Assembly: GCA_016648135.1 (NCBI GenBank)
Contig: JADDOH010002315.1
Coordinates: forward strand, 62,001-126,000
DNA length: 64,000 bases
DNA from: Agrypnia vestita
Lineage: Eukaryota; Arthropoda; Insecta; Trichoptera; Phryganeidae
Reading direction: 5' to 3'
The notes under the pieces: model-generated
What the model saw: the letters and a program-made list of their open reading frames with translations, nothing else
What the model was told of the DNA's origin: nothing
Databases searched by the model: none
Position numbers and translations under genes: made by a program
Part shown: one piece after another, positions 10,816 to 23,400 of the stretch
How positions within the stretch are numbered: position 1 is the first letter of the stretch
Layout of the letters: each line of letters starts with the position of its first letter

Positions 10816-11449
10816 TGGATTGCCAAATATATACTATGAATATATACTTGTGTTTAGCAAAGATGGATTTAAAATAGTACCTTTATTAACCGCCGGCAGG
10901 GAAAATATAAAAAAAATGTTCAAATGTTTTAATAAAAGTCATTATTACTGTTTCATGGGAGTCGGCTATAAATAAGTAAACACTTATTCTTTAGGAACTG
11001 GCATGTAGAAGTACCGTCATTTTTGACGGGTTACAGCTTGTTCAATACTGAACTCCATTATATATGCTACTTTGGGCATTACTGTGTTTTGTGGGAGACT
11101 GAAATGTAATACAATACATTGTTAATTTATTCGTAGTAAATTATTTATAACAATAAATTACATTTTACAAATTATGAAATGATTTTCTACGTCTATGTTT
11201 TCTACTGAATCATGTTACTTTCGAACAATGGTTATTTTCTGCAACCAAATGTTAAGTAGGTACCAATGGTAATATTTTAGCGCTGTCACTAAAATAATAA
11301 ACATAAAATATTTTTGTACAAGTCAACATTGGTGATAGGTGTCTAAAAAGTATTGCATCTGCTTGAAATCGTGCGCGAATTCTGTGATATATATTTTTGT
11401 TTTAGATCGTCGTATAAAATAAGCAATCACGTGTCGTCCAAGGGACATT

Positions 11450-11460
11450 ATGTCTGACAA
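11450..11460 (+). CDS. eIF4EHP: 4EHP exon 1, coding part
   Basis: ATGTCTGACAA followed by donor GTACGC. It supplies MSD and two bases of Asn-4. Only a 78-bp intron separates it from exon 2. The start is chosen because it joins in phase to the rest and lies in a suitable ACATT-ATG context. Confidence 0.78.
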
Positions 11461-14400
11461 GTACGCACATATATAATATTTTAATGGCTCTCCTAAGATG
11501 ACTGCACTCTTGGTTTATAACCTCATTTTTCTGTTTAGCACCAAGGGGGATGGAACAGATAATAGTGACAATGAAGAACATCGTGACCTTTCCCCTGATC
11601 GTTCGTCACCAATTTATGTGCCCTCGAGTGAGCACAAACTGCAATACCCCTACTGGCTTTGGTTTAGAAGACCTGGCAATGGACTGCGAAATACATTGCA
11701 AGGTTATGAGCAGGTAAGTGATAATTTTTTGTATGATAACATCAAGATTGCACTGCCTATCCACGTCGTTCTATTTACAATCGCCGCTATAATCTCGACA
11801 AAATAGTTTTGTCGATTTAGTTTGATTTAGAATAGGAAATTTGCTCATTGACATCTTACCAGTGTCATTGCAATCGAATTTATAAATTCTCGTGTAAAAG
11901 ATAATATTTCGTGACGAAAATATAGTCTAATGTTTCTTGTTTGGTTTAAGTTATGAATTATTTATATAAATCCCCCAAACTATAATTGTTAGATGTGTAG
12001 TATTCCACTGAAACTTGATACCTGATGTATTTTGAGATCTTAAGTGACAGACTACTGTAGGCCTGATGTTTACTACTTACCTTATAGGGTATGGTTAAAT
12101 ACAAATAGGGACATAAAATCATATTTTTATAAGAAAAAGTGGTGCAAGTATGTAATCTGAAAAGATTGTTTAATATTGATGATTTGGAGCTTTTAGAAGT
12201 TCTTTACCGAAGATTTAAGATCTCCATATATTCTATTTGAGAACATTTGGATAAAACATTTTAAAAAAATTAAATATTTAACAAATGATGAGCTTCTGTA
12301 ACCGGTCGGATGCTGCGCAATTTCACGCACGATTGCTGTTTTTTAGACACTTTTTTGTGATGGTTATATTCATGTAAAATCAACAATAATCGCTAAGAAG
12401 TTGCAGTTTCTAGTTTCTCAATATACAGACTTCAATAATTACTTATATTCCAATAATTTCTTGTACAATAATTACTTATTTATTAATTATGAAAATAAGT
12501 AACAAAATTTACTGTCAGAAATTTACATGTTGTATATACATGTTTATCGAATAAAACTATGAAAGGAGTAACACTAAAGATATTGTATTTAAATATTTTC
12601 GTTCTAAATATATCAAAGAATATAAAAATACTTAATTTTAACACTTTTTTATTTAAAAAATAACACTTTTTTTTAACAGATAAATAACACAATTAATGAG
12701 CCGTTCAAAGATGAAATTTGGAGTGATTTTTTGTCCGGTTTGCGCGGCAAATGTGGTTACTTGACAAATAGAACTCGTTCATTCATTAAAAAACTTGAGA
12801 TATAACCAATGATAAGCTTTGAAAACCCATAAACGCAGGTAAAATAGGCCGAATTCACATACATGTCTGGGGAGTGCAGATCTGCGCTCTGGCACCCGAC
12901 CGGTTAATATACGTGCGATGCGGTTGGAGTTTGATGACGAAAACACCAATGTCGAATGTTGAAGTTGAATGGCACGTTCCGGTACAGTATTATGCCTAAT
13001 CGGAGCCTCGGTACACAAGCCTTATTTCTGGCTAATGTAAATAGTGAGCAGCATTAAAATAAATAAATAATGTATCTACATATCCTAATCACTTGAAGAC
13101 AATTGTCTGACCTGGAATCCTGGAACAATTTGGCATTATCACTGCTAGGCCGGATCTAAAAGTGCATAGATTGTTGGAAACCACTAAATCCACAAAAAGT
13201 TATATGTACAATGATGGCCCAAGAAATAGGATTGCATTCTAATGAATAACCACTGCGTTGATATCAACTTCTTCGATGAATCATACGTCTCATTCTCATC
13301 AGCGGCAAAATGATTGTTATCACAGTATTAAAACTACCCTCAACCCTATATGATTAGGGGCCATCCATAAAGTACATCACACGTTAAGGGGGGGGGAGGG
13401 GATCAACGAATTGTAACATTGTGTGACAAGGGGTGGGAGGGATCCTAAGTTTCAAGATGTCACATTTCAAAATCTAATACAATTTAATAAAAACGGTTAC
13501 ATACTTCAATTATACGCAAAAAAGGTAGGCGCGAGAGGTTTATCGGCAAAAGCCCTATACGTCTTACTGAAAGATCTTGTCTTATCCAGATCTTCCCTTA
13601 GTTCCATATTAGAATGCGTATCGAAAGTGGCACTAACGGAGTCTTATCAGATTTGGTTAGGCAGGGAGAGAGACCGAAACAGTGGAGGTGAGTGCTGATG
13701 CATCATAAAGGGGCCCGTTAAACCTACACCTGGGTCACAAATCCCAGGCACTGTTCTCGGCTCCCCTCTCTGCAATGCGATAGACCCGGCACCCGCACGG
13801 TGAATCCATCGAATGCTAAGTGTTTCGTCTGTTCGTCAATTTCTAAATGTAAAATTGCTAAATATGTTATGTCACACTAGGGAGGGGGGGTCTCACAAAT
13901 GTGACCAACTGTGACAAGGACGGGGGAGGGGGCAAAAAATCACGAAATTAGTGTGACATATTTTATGGATGACCCCTTATACCATGTTGCTACTATGCTA
14001 GTATTTTCTTTATATATGTGAAATTTTTCTAATCTATTCATATAATTCTATTGATTTTGTAAAATCCATGTATATAGCTGATTGGCATGTGAATATATAT
14101 AAATAAAAAAAATATTTATTTTTTTTAAATTCTTAAAATAGGTAATATAATAACATTTAGGTATATTTTCTAATATATACACTGTAAAAATCAGTATATC
14201 AAATTTCTAATCAAAAGTACGTACCGCAAACTTTCTTAGCTTTTTCTTAAAAATTTTCATATTTTTTTTGTTTCTGATATCCTCTGGCAGACTCACTGTA
14301 CGTCATAGAAGTTTGCAATCTTTTTTTCTTTCTGAATGGCAATCTTATTTCATCTTTTTTTCTTGTACAATGGTCATGTTCATGTTAGTTTTTTCTTATT

Positions 14401-17400
14401 TTTCTTACTAATTCAAATGTATTGTTGTGTCCATTAACAATTTTGTATATAAATAGAAGTACCTACATTAAATTTAATTATTTGTCTAAATGTCATTATT
14501 TGTAGACTTTCTAACATCACTTTGATTCTTGTGCATCAATTTCTTTTTAGTATTTTTAATGCTTTATTTTGTTAATTTTTTCAATTCTTCTTCATTAGCC
14601 AGAAATAGTATACGGCTGCAGTAGTTGATGTGGGAGACTATTATTGCATTATATATATTTTTGCACGAATCTGTTTTAATATATCTTCTGATTCTTCCCA
14701 AGAGTGAAACTCGTTTTGCTATTTTTTTTTGTTACATAACTAGTGTTCAATGAAAAGTTTAATTTATTATCTATAATTATTCCCAAGTATCCCAAATAAA
14801 TAAATAAATATCCTGTTGCAGGCCCTCAAGCTGGTGGGGCAGTTTGCCAGTGTGGAGCAGTGGTGGGCCCTGTACAGCCACCTGGTCCGCCCCAGTGAGC
14901 TGCCCCCCGACACGTCCTTTAATCTGTTCAAATACGGCATACGGCCCATGTGGGAAGACACGGCCAATATTAATGGAGGAAAATGGGTGAGTGAGTGAGT
15001 GAGCCAGTCGAGATCCCAACATCGAAACTGATATATTTTAAATACAATCGAACTCGGTTATAAGGAGCGCGACGGGACTGACTAAATTTGCTCCTTTTAG
15101 CTGAGAATATCTATGATTTAATACACTCGTATAGCACACCTTCATTTAATGTCATTAGGTGGGGTAGGCAGAGATAACACGAACATATACATAATTAAAA
15201 TAAAATGTTTTAATTTTTAAAAAACTAAGAAATATATTTGTACGTACTTAATGAAACACTTGTTCACCCACTTTTACACAATTTAAAAACAGTTTAAAAT
15301 GTTCAATCACATTTTTTAATAAATTTGTCAAATTTGTTGGTTGGACTTTTAAAGCTTTTAAACTGCATAAACTGTCACTTCAAACATTTTGGAAACCCCC
15401 AATAATCGGAGTTATATGACCAATATTCTTAAACTTCAGTTTGTCGCCTTTTGATAAGGAATGCCGACGAACTATTATTTGCCTGTGCACGTGGCATTTT
15501 CGGACGCACAAGTTTGTGTACATCATAAAATGAACCCTAATTAAGTGCGAGCCGCTTTAAAAGCAAAGTGAACATGTTCATTATTATAAGAATGTCTTTT
15601 TTTCTGTAACCCAAGTAAACTGCAGAGTTTCTAAAATTTGCTCCATATATCCGGGAATCGAAATCCTTATAACCGAGAACAATTGTATGGGAATATGCGC
15701 AAATCAAAATGAATTCACATTTATGCTCATTATAGCCGAGAACTCCTTATATCCGAGCTCGTTATAACCGAGTTCGACTTATCTATTTCGCAGTGGCGTG
15801 CAGTGAAAACAAGAAGCATGACTTATATTATTGAAACATGGATTTTAAAAAAGAATCGTAATTAAATATTTTTCCGGCAGAATATTATGAAATATTAAAA
15901 TCTGAATATGTCAATAATTGTGATTGGAATATTGCGAGATATATCTCCAATATCGTTTTCTTTTCAAAATACACACTTAGGAAAAAATCATGCTTCTTGT
16001 TCTCAATGCATCTGCCTGCTATTTCGTCAGTTATATCAGATACTAGTTATCCTTTTGTGAGAATAGGAAAAATCTACTTAACTGTTGACTAAACAACCTA
16101 CTTAATCTACTTAATCGTAAATTATTAAAATGATTTGTTTTGTAAACAGTTTTCATATGTGGGTATATGTTTTCTGTATTGAGGACAAAAAAAATTTAAA
16201 ATTTTAAATGGTATAACCTAACCCAATTATTCATGGTTATGAACATACTAGCTGTTCATACCCGGCGTTGCACGGGTTAATTATTAAGTTGAAAACTAAA
16301 TTTGTGGGGGAAAACAAAAATTTGATTCGAACGGTATAGATTTGCATCAAAAATATATCAGGGGAGAAGAAAGGGTAAATGGGGAGGGAGAAAATGTCAC
16401 CTATGTTACTCGCCGAGTCCTGAAGAATAAGTTTCCAAATTTTGAGTCTGATCAAACGGTACAGATTTTCATTGAAAATATATCAGGGGGAGGGGGAAGG
16501 GAAGGGGTAAAATAATAGGTTGAATCGAATCTGACAAACGGTGTAGATTTGTGTAGAGAACAGACAGACAGACATTTTATATGCGTAGAAGTAGTCCATT
16601 GGGCATGGCTTCTCATACCGGGAATTTTGGATTCAATTACTTATGACATCACAATACATATCTATGTGATTTTCCCAAGCCCAGGTGTTTTTGTGATTTC
16701 TTGTTACAGGCATTGGGCCGTAATCGAAAATGATTTTATTTATCTTTGAATTTGTGGAAGGCTTCTTCACTCTTTACTCGATTTTAACTTTCGATTCCGC
16801 CTTTTTTCCAACTTAGACAACTTAACTTAACATTAACATTGTTTTTATGTGAACATAATAACAATGTTAATTTTAAGTTATCTAATTTATTACAAAATAG
16901 TTTGATTACATAATAAATATTTTTGGCAGGTGATAAGATTAAGAAAAGGTCTTGCTGCCAGAGCATGGGAAGACTTATGTATGGCCATGCTCGGAGAACA
17001 GTTCATGGTCGGCCCGGAGATATGTGGCATTGTCATCAACATAAAATTTCAGGTATATATGAACATAATTTTTATTTTGTTATTTGTGGAGTACAAAAGC
17101 AAAGGCAGCAATATCCAAAAAAATTTAATATATTCATTGAGGATTACTAATTTATGATGTACTGAATTCGAGATAGAGCTATATTTCCTATAAAATCTTG
17201 AATTCAGTACATTTTAAATGAGTAATTCTCGGTGACCGCATTCAAAACATTTAAAAAAAAATTGGATATTACTGCCTATGCTTTTATACCCCACATTTCA
17301 TATTACTCAAGCACTTTAAAATCTAAAATGAACTACTTGATAACTCTCTCCGTCAAATGGAATCACTGGTACCGGTACGTTTAATAAAACTAATAACAGC

Positions 17401-20400
17401 TACGGATTGACATATCCATCATACTTAGAAAAAGTAAAACAACTACAATTAAGAATTATTAAAACTATAGCAAATAAAAAACAAAAAGAAGCATGTAAGG
17501 ATCAACCGGAAAACCTATTCAAAATGTGTAAAATGTTACCGATCCAAAAACAACTCTACTATAAAATAACACTGGAAGAATACGAGGACAGTTTCAAAAT
17601 ACCAATACATCATGAATATACGACAAGACAAATAACGAATAAAAAACTAGAAATAAAAAACCAAATAATTGTTATAGAGACAGAACAAAACAGTATGTAA
17701 TTCCAAAATTATTCAATAAGCTACCGGATAAAATAAAAAATGTAAAGGGACAAAAAAATATAAAAAGACATTAAAGAAATACTACAGTGAATTGTGAAGT
17801 GGATAGGAAAAGCAAAATTAGTTTAATATAGTAGCTTATTATATAATATATCATAAATTAAATACAATTAAGTAAAGAAATATACATACACTTATTATAA
17901 TTAAATCTTTGCGTTTAAACTGTAATTACAGTTTTGCAAGAGTTAATTTAAAATAAAATAAATAAATAAAAAAATAAAAAATCAGCATGTGTCATTTACT
18001 GGAGCCAAAGTTACGAATGTGCAATACATGAGATATATGCAAGTCTGCGGCAGCTTAGGTTGACTTTCAGTATGATTTTACGTAATAAATTTACAGGGTG
18101 CGGGAATGTTAGTTAATTTAGTATTAACATATTCTTAATAATTATAGTTTATAATGCCAATGCTTGACAATGTGTTATCAACAAATTTATGTGATTAAAG
18201 TAAGAAACCTAGTGAATCATTTAATTTAATAATAAAAATAAAACAAATCAGATTAATTAATTATAAAGATTATAGAAAAAAATCTGTCAAAAATATTTGG
18301 TTACCACCGGGATATGAACCCAGCAACATTTCCTTTACAGAAAATTAACTTCGCCATAGTAACCATGTACCGGGTGTCTCGTAACTAGTAGGAAAAATTA
18401 AGGAGAAGTCTTTATTCAATTTCCTTCTCATTTGGTGAAAATCATTGCATTTTACGTTTTCTGTTATTGTAAACATCTATTTTTGTCTTCTGTGTGCATA
18501 ATGCATTTATGAAAAGGTTCAGACGAGACCCTTATCTTGAATGCTGTACAAGTTGTTCGCCCATATCATTTTCTCTACTTCAGTTAGGTCATGCAGTATT
18601 TCATACTCCTCTTTTCTAGACCCTTCCAATTTTTTCACAGATTCTTGTTCTGTTGACCGGAGGCACTGAACTCAGTCAGACAATTCTCGAATCGTCGATC
18701 TGGTTTTAATTTCCTCCACTAACACTGTCATATTTATTTATTTGCGAGACCACGAAGTGCACTTGAAATTACTGTTCAATACACTTGAAAAAGTTCTTGT
18801 CACCGCTGTTGCATTTCTGGACAATTTGCCTTAACATTTTAGAAAATTCTTTCCTCTGCCTCTGGTTTACTCGTCATTGCAGTTTTGACATTATTTTAAA
18901 TCTTAATTGTTTGGGGGTCTAGTTTGTAACAAAAATTGTAAAATAATATTACAACAATTAGTCTTCTAACTTCTTTAGCCGACCCCTAGTACAGCATCAG
19001 TGGCACTACTTGTAATTAATTATGGATTTTAAAATGTCGGCAAGAAGAACAAAATTTCATCCTGAATGGTTCAAGTTGTACCTAGGCCCAAAAAAGGAGA
19101 TAAAGTTAAAATAAAACTATTTTCCTAAGTTTTTAATCAAATTGTTATTCCATTGCAGGAAGACATAATATCCGTGTGGCATCGGACAGCTTCCGACCAG
19201 GTGGCGAGTGCGCGAATCCGAGACACTTTACGTCGGGTACTGCACTTACAGCCTGGGGTTTCCTTAGAGTACAAAATACACACCAAATGCCTCAAGTAAG
19301 TTAGTATTACTGTCAACACATCAAATGTTAAAAATATTTACTGTAATGAGTGATATTAATTAATATTAACATATATATAATTCATTAACATAGTATATAA
19401 TTCAAGGGACCCAAAAAAAATCGAATTATGCGGAACTCCGTTATTTCGAAATTTTAGCTACAAAAAAAAATCGCGATAAGGTTGTGAAATTTGTCAAAAA
19501 TCGTAAAACTCTTGAAAAACCAATAATTTTGTTAAATTTATGCTTAAATTTAAAAAAATTATTTTGAAAACACAATATGATCGCGACATATTTGCTGTTC
19601 TCACTAACGATAACATCTTTTTTCCATTTCCGTCACATCTGGAAGGATGGCCATAATCAAAAATGTTTATTTATACTTGAATTTATGGAACGCTTCTTCA
19701 ATCTTCACAGAAGTTTAACTTTTGATTCTGCATATTTTCCGGCTCAAACCACAGTTACTAGAAATTTAATTGTCTATAAATATGTGAAACAATAAGATAT
19801 GTCACTTATAACATCTTACAAAGAAAATTAAACATTAATAATACAAACACAGTTATTAGAAAAAAAATCGAACTAAAGACAAATTTTAAAACATGAAAAA
19901 CAATTTAAAACGCGTTTGGGTACGAGGATTAGCGCAAACGCCACAAACTAAACTATCCGCGCATATCAAGGCAGCCAACTGAAGAAAGCACAGGATTCCC
20001 CAATTTTAGGGATCACGACACAATATGTTTAGAAAAGGGGCATTCCATAAGGTACCGTGAAGCGATTGCGAAATACGCCAAGAATCATAAAACTCATGAA
20101 AAAGGCATTAATTTTGTGAAAAATGTTTGTTTTCATATTTCAAGAAAACATTTCGAAAACGCTATGTTTATTATACTAATACAAAGATCGCCACATTTAT
20201 ATTACTATAGTACCCGATATTAACAAATTTGTTGTTCTCACTTGTGAAAAAATCAAAATATTTTTTTCAGTTTTGTCAAATTTTTGGCAAAATTTATGTC
20301 ACTAAAATATCAAAAAAGTATTTACAAAGTAAAAAAACGCATTTATGCACAAAAAAATATAAATATACTTATTTTCCCTAAAAAAATGTAGTTGACAACC

Positions 20401-23400
20401 ATTTTTTCGCCTCCGGAACTCATTTTTAATAAAATATGTAACACCTTTTTAAAATTGGTAAAACACGAACATCAAACAACCCTTCAAATGCTATCCGTTT
20501 TCACCATCCATTATCCAAAATTACAAAATACCTGGCCTATTAATTAATAATACAAAACATGATATGTACCATTTAAAATTATTGAAAAATCATATGTAAG
20601 TACATATTATAATATGTAGTCTTCAAATAAAAACAAATATATGTACAAATGACTACTGCCAGAGTAAAATTTATATTAACCATAAATATTCCAATCAAAT
20701 TAAAAGGCGTGTTAATTTCAGAATGATCGTATGAACATGTTATTATTGAAGATAACATGTTCTTCCCATTAGTAACTGATTTAATTTTTACGAAAAAGTG
20801 TAATTAAAATGTTCATCATCCCTATGATTTCAACATGTTCTAATTATTTTTAAGTTCTGAACTTTTCCAATGGAAAGACCATACGATATTTAGTTTAGAC
20901 AGCTTACAAAAATGTTAGTTAACAACTTCTTGCCATGGGGTCTTCAATAGTATATAGATTTTGCATTAGTGGAACCATCAGTCCTTAAACACAGGTAATT
21001 ATCATACTGTTACGTGGCGTGGCTCGCTCGAAAAATGAAATGGCACAACTCGTAAAATAAATCTTTTATTATCGCTTGTACATTATCTCTAACATTTTAC
21101 AATCGCTCGCAACGCAATACTCCTCTATTTTTTTATTCAAACACAAAAAAACTGCCCTCTTTTGTTTTTCTACTCGGGTAAGAACCCTTCCATTTCTTCG
21201 CTATTTATTTAATCATGTTAGTTCTTATTTCAACCAATGGGCATACCGGCCCGCCGTTCTGCGCATGTGACACTTTTCTATGGAACTGTCAAATGTCAAT
21301 GAACAGCTCGTTACAATACATTCCTCACAATTTTATTTTAGTTTAGTATTGTTCAGGTAATACAATATGTCCCAAAACTATTTGAAGTGTTACAAATTCT
21401 ATATTTACTAAGCTAAATTACAGTTTTATAATTCAAATTAAAAGATATAAATATAGTGTTTGAACTGATGATCATTATGGTATGAGCATTCTAAGTATTG
21501 GAATTGGAATCACCACAAACCATTTCAAGTTATATTTGGCCTCTTTCTATCACAATAGCTACCTTTGATTCTTTGTAATTATTTGCTATTTGCCTATCTC
21601 AACTCAGCGAGACAGGCATGGTATAATAATTTCGTCATCTATATTAAATAAAATACTGGTTTTGCATTATAGAATGGACGTACCTCAGGAGTATTGGATA
21701 TCATGAATTAAGGGCCTGGAAATAAAACCCCTTATTGAATATTCCATTATTTTCCAGCGGGCTTATCCCAAAATGCAATGGACGCCCAATTTTGGAATTC
21801 CTGCCTTATGTTTATACATTCTTTATGTATACGTAGCAATGTAATTTTGCAGTGTCATGGAGTGATTAGCTTAAATTGAATTTTCTCAGACATATTTCAT
21901 AAAAAAACATGCGTGCTAAAAGTATTAGTAAAACCTCATTAATTCAAAACTCAAGGGACCCCAATCTGATTTAAAATTCAAGGTACCAAAAAAATTTGTG
22001 AAAAACATACGTTTTTGTATATTTCAAGAAATCATTAAATTTAGTCTTATATATTATATTGATATGAACGCGAATCAATCTGCTATGATTGATCGCCGCG
22101 AGGCGCTATACGTCCTCTCTATATCAAACCAAAATGCATTGCCAAGGGAGGGGAGCGGGAAATTTAAGAACAACACCACGAAAAGTTAAATATTTACGCA
22201 ATTTATTTCCAATTACACAATTCTTATTTAAGACTTATCAACTAACTAAAAATTAAAACACAAAATTCTTAATCAACTAGAACAATTATCACTAAACTAA
22301 AACTAGCCCTAGCCTAAACTTAAGCAGTCCGGATATCACAAACGTTTATCATGTCCTATCACTCGTTGCACGAAACACATTTCACTATCCGCGGCCCTCA
22401 TAACCGCGGTCGTAATTGGTCGCGATGGCTTCTTCTGCCACACCGCATCGCGTGGTTGCGGCCGAGTGCGGGGGGGCCCTCCCGAGCCGCGCGCGTCTTG
22501 TCGCGTCGGTCACGGGATCCGCGCCGACATTTGGCGGGGGCGCGGTGTCCCGCCGATCGTCGCCGCTGCGTTTGCATCGTCGGGAGACATCTGGCCTTCC
22601 TCCTGGAACTCCTTGTGGAGGGCCGGCCACCACCGAGGCAAGGCGGCTATCGCGCCCCGCTGCTTCTTCCTCCGATGGCGTCACGACCGGCGCGGGAAAA
22701 GAATATCGGCCACCCGTAGTGGCACAAGCAGGTGGCACCGGGGATCGAGACTCACTCCTCGAGAGATCGGGATCGACAGGAGGATCGATGTGCACCGTCC
22801 TCGGCGCGGGGTCGGTACGAATCCCAGGCGCTGCTTGCGCCCCGCTGTGTCTTCTCCCCGTCCGAACAGGGAGCCTCCCCCCGCACCCCCTCTCTCCATC
22901 GCTCTGCGTTCGACGCGCGAGATTTTGGCGGGCTAATAATTATTCACACCGCTGATAATGATAATGTCCGATCTTGCTGCTTGCGTTATTATAATACTAG
23001 TTACAAAATAATGTTTACACTATAACAAATCTTATTCTAACATAATAATCTTATTCTAGGGCAACAATATAATTATTAAATAACGTGGCAAAATCAGGAA
23101 TGCACTGTTTACGCATCTATTTTGCCGGTTCAGAAAAAAAGGTCGACTTAAGGACGGATTCCGAGAACGGTGCGATACGGACCGGCACAATTTAATTTAA
23201 CGGTTATATCAATATTATTTCTTCAGGAAGATTTTTGTGTATTAAAAATTACCCTAGCACGTACAGGATTTAAGATTCTCCCTGAAGAAGCTACAGTCGT
23301 AGCGAAACCCGGATTTGAAAATAAATATAAGTGGTGTTTAATTAAGTTAGTTTTATTTGTATAAATTAAAATATATTGATTTATGGAGCAAAGCTCTAAA

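Larger units (their letters stand above)
9307..11449. promoter_or_regulatory. Head-to-head intergenic region, Elongin B / 4EHP
   Basis: About 2.1 kb separate the outermost coding bases of two divergent housekeeping genes. The region must contain both transcription starts, the missing ATG exon of Elongin B and the 4EHP 5' UTR. It includes a GC-rich promoter-like patch (9850-10140) and a tRNA-like/SINE-like patch (10738-10815). The rest is AT-rich without recognised signals. Start sites were not determined. Confidence 0.4.

Noticed and set aside
13423..13698. Plus-strand frame of 91 codons
   Set aside because: It lies wholly inside the 13355-13978 inverted-repeat element and has no transposase motif.
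22385..22955. Long overlapping open frames on both strands
   Set aside because: They are Ala/Arg/Pro/Gly-rich, overlap in several frames, match no family and are explained by the scarcity of AT-rich stop codons in a GC-rich block.
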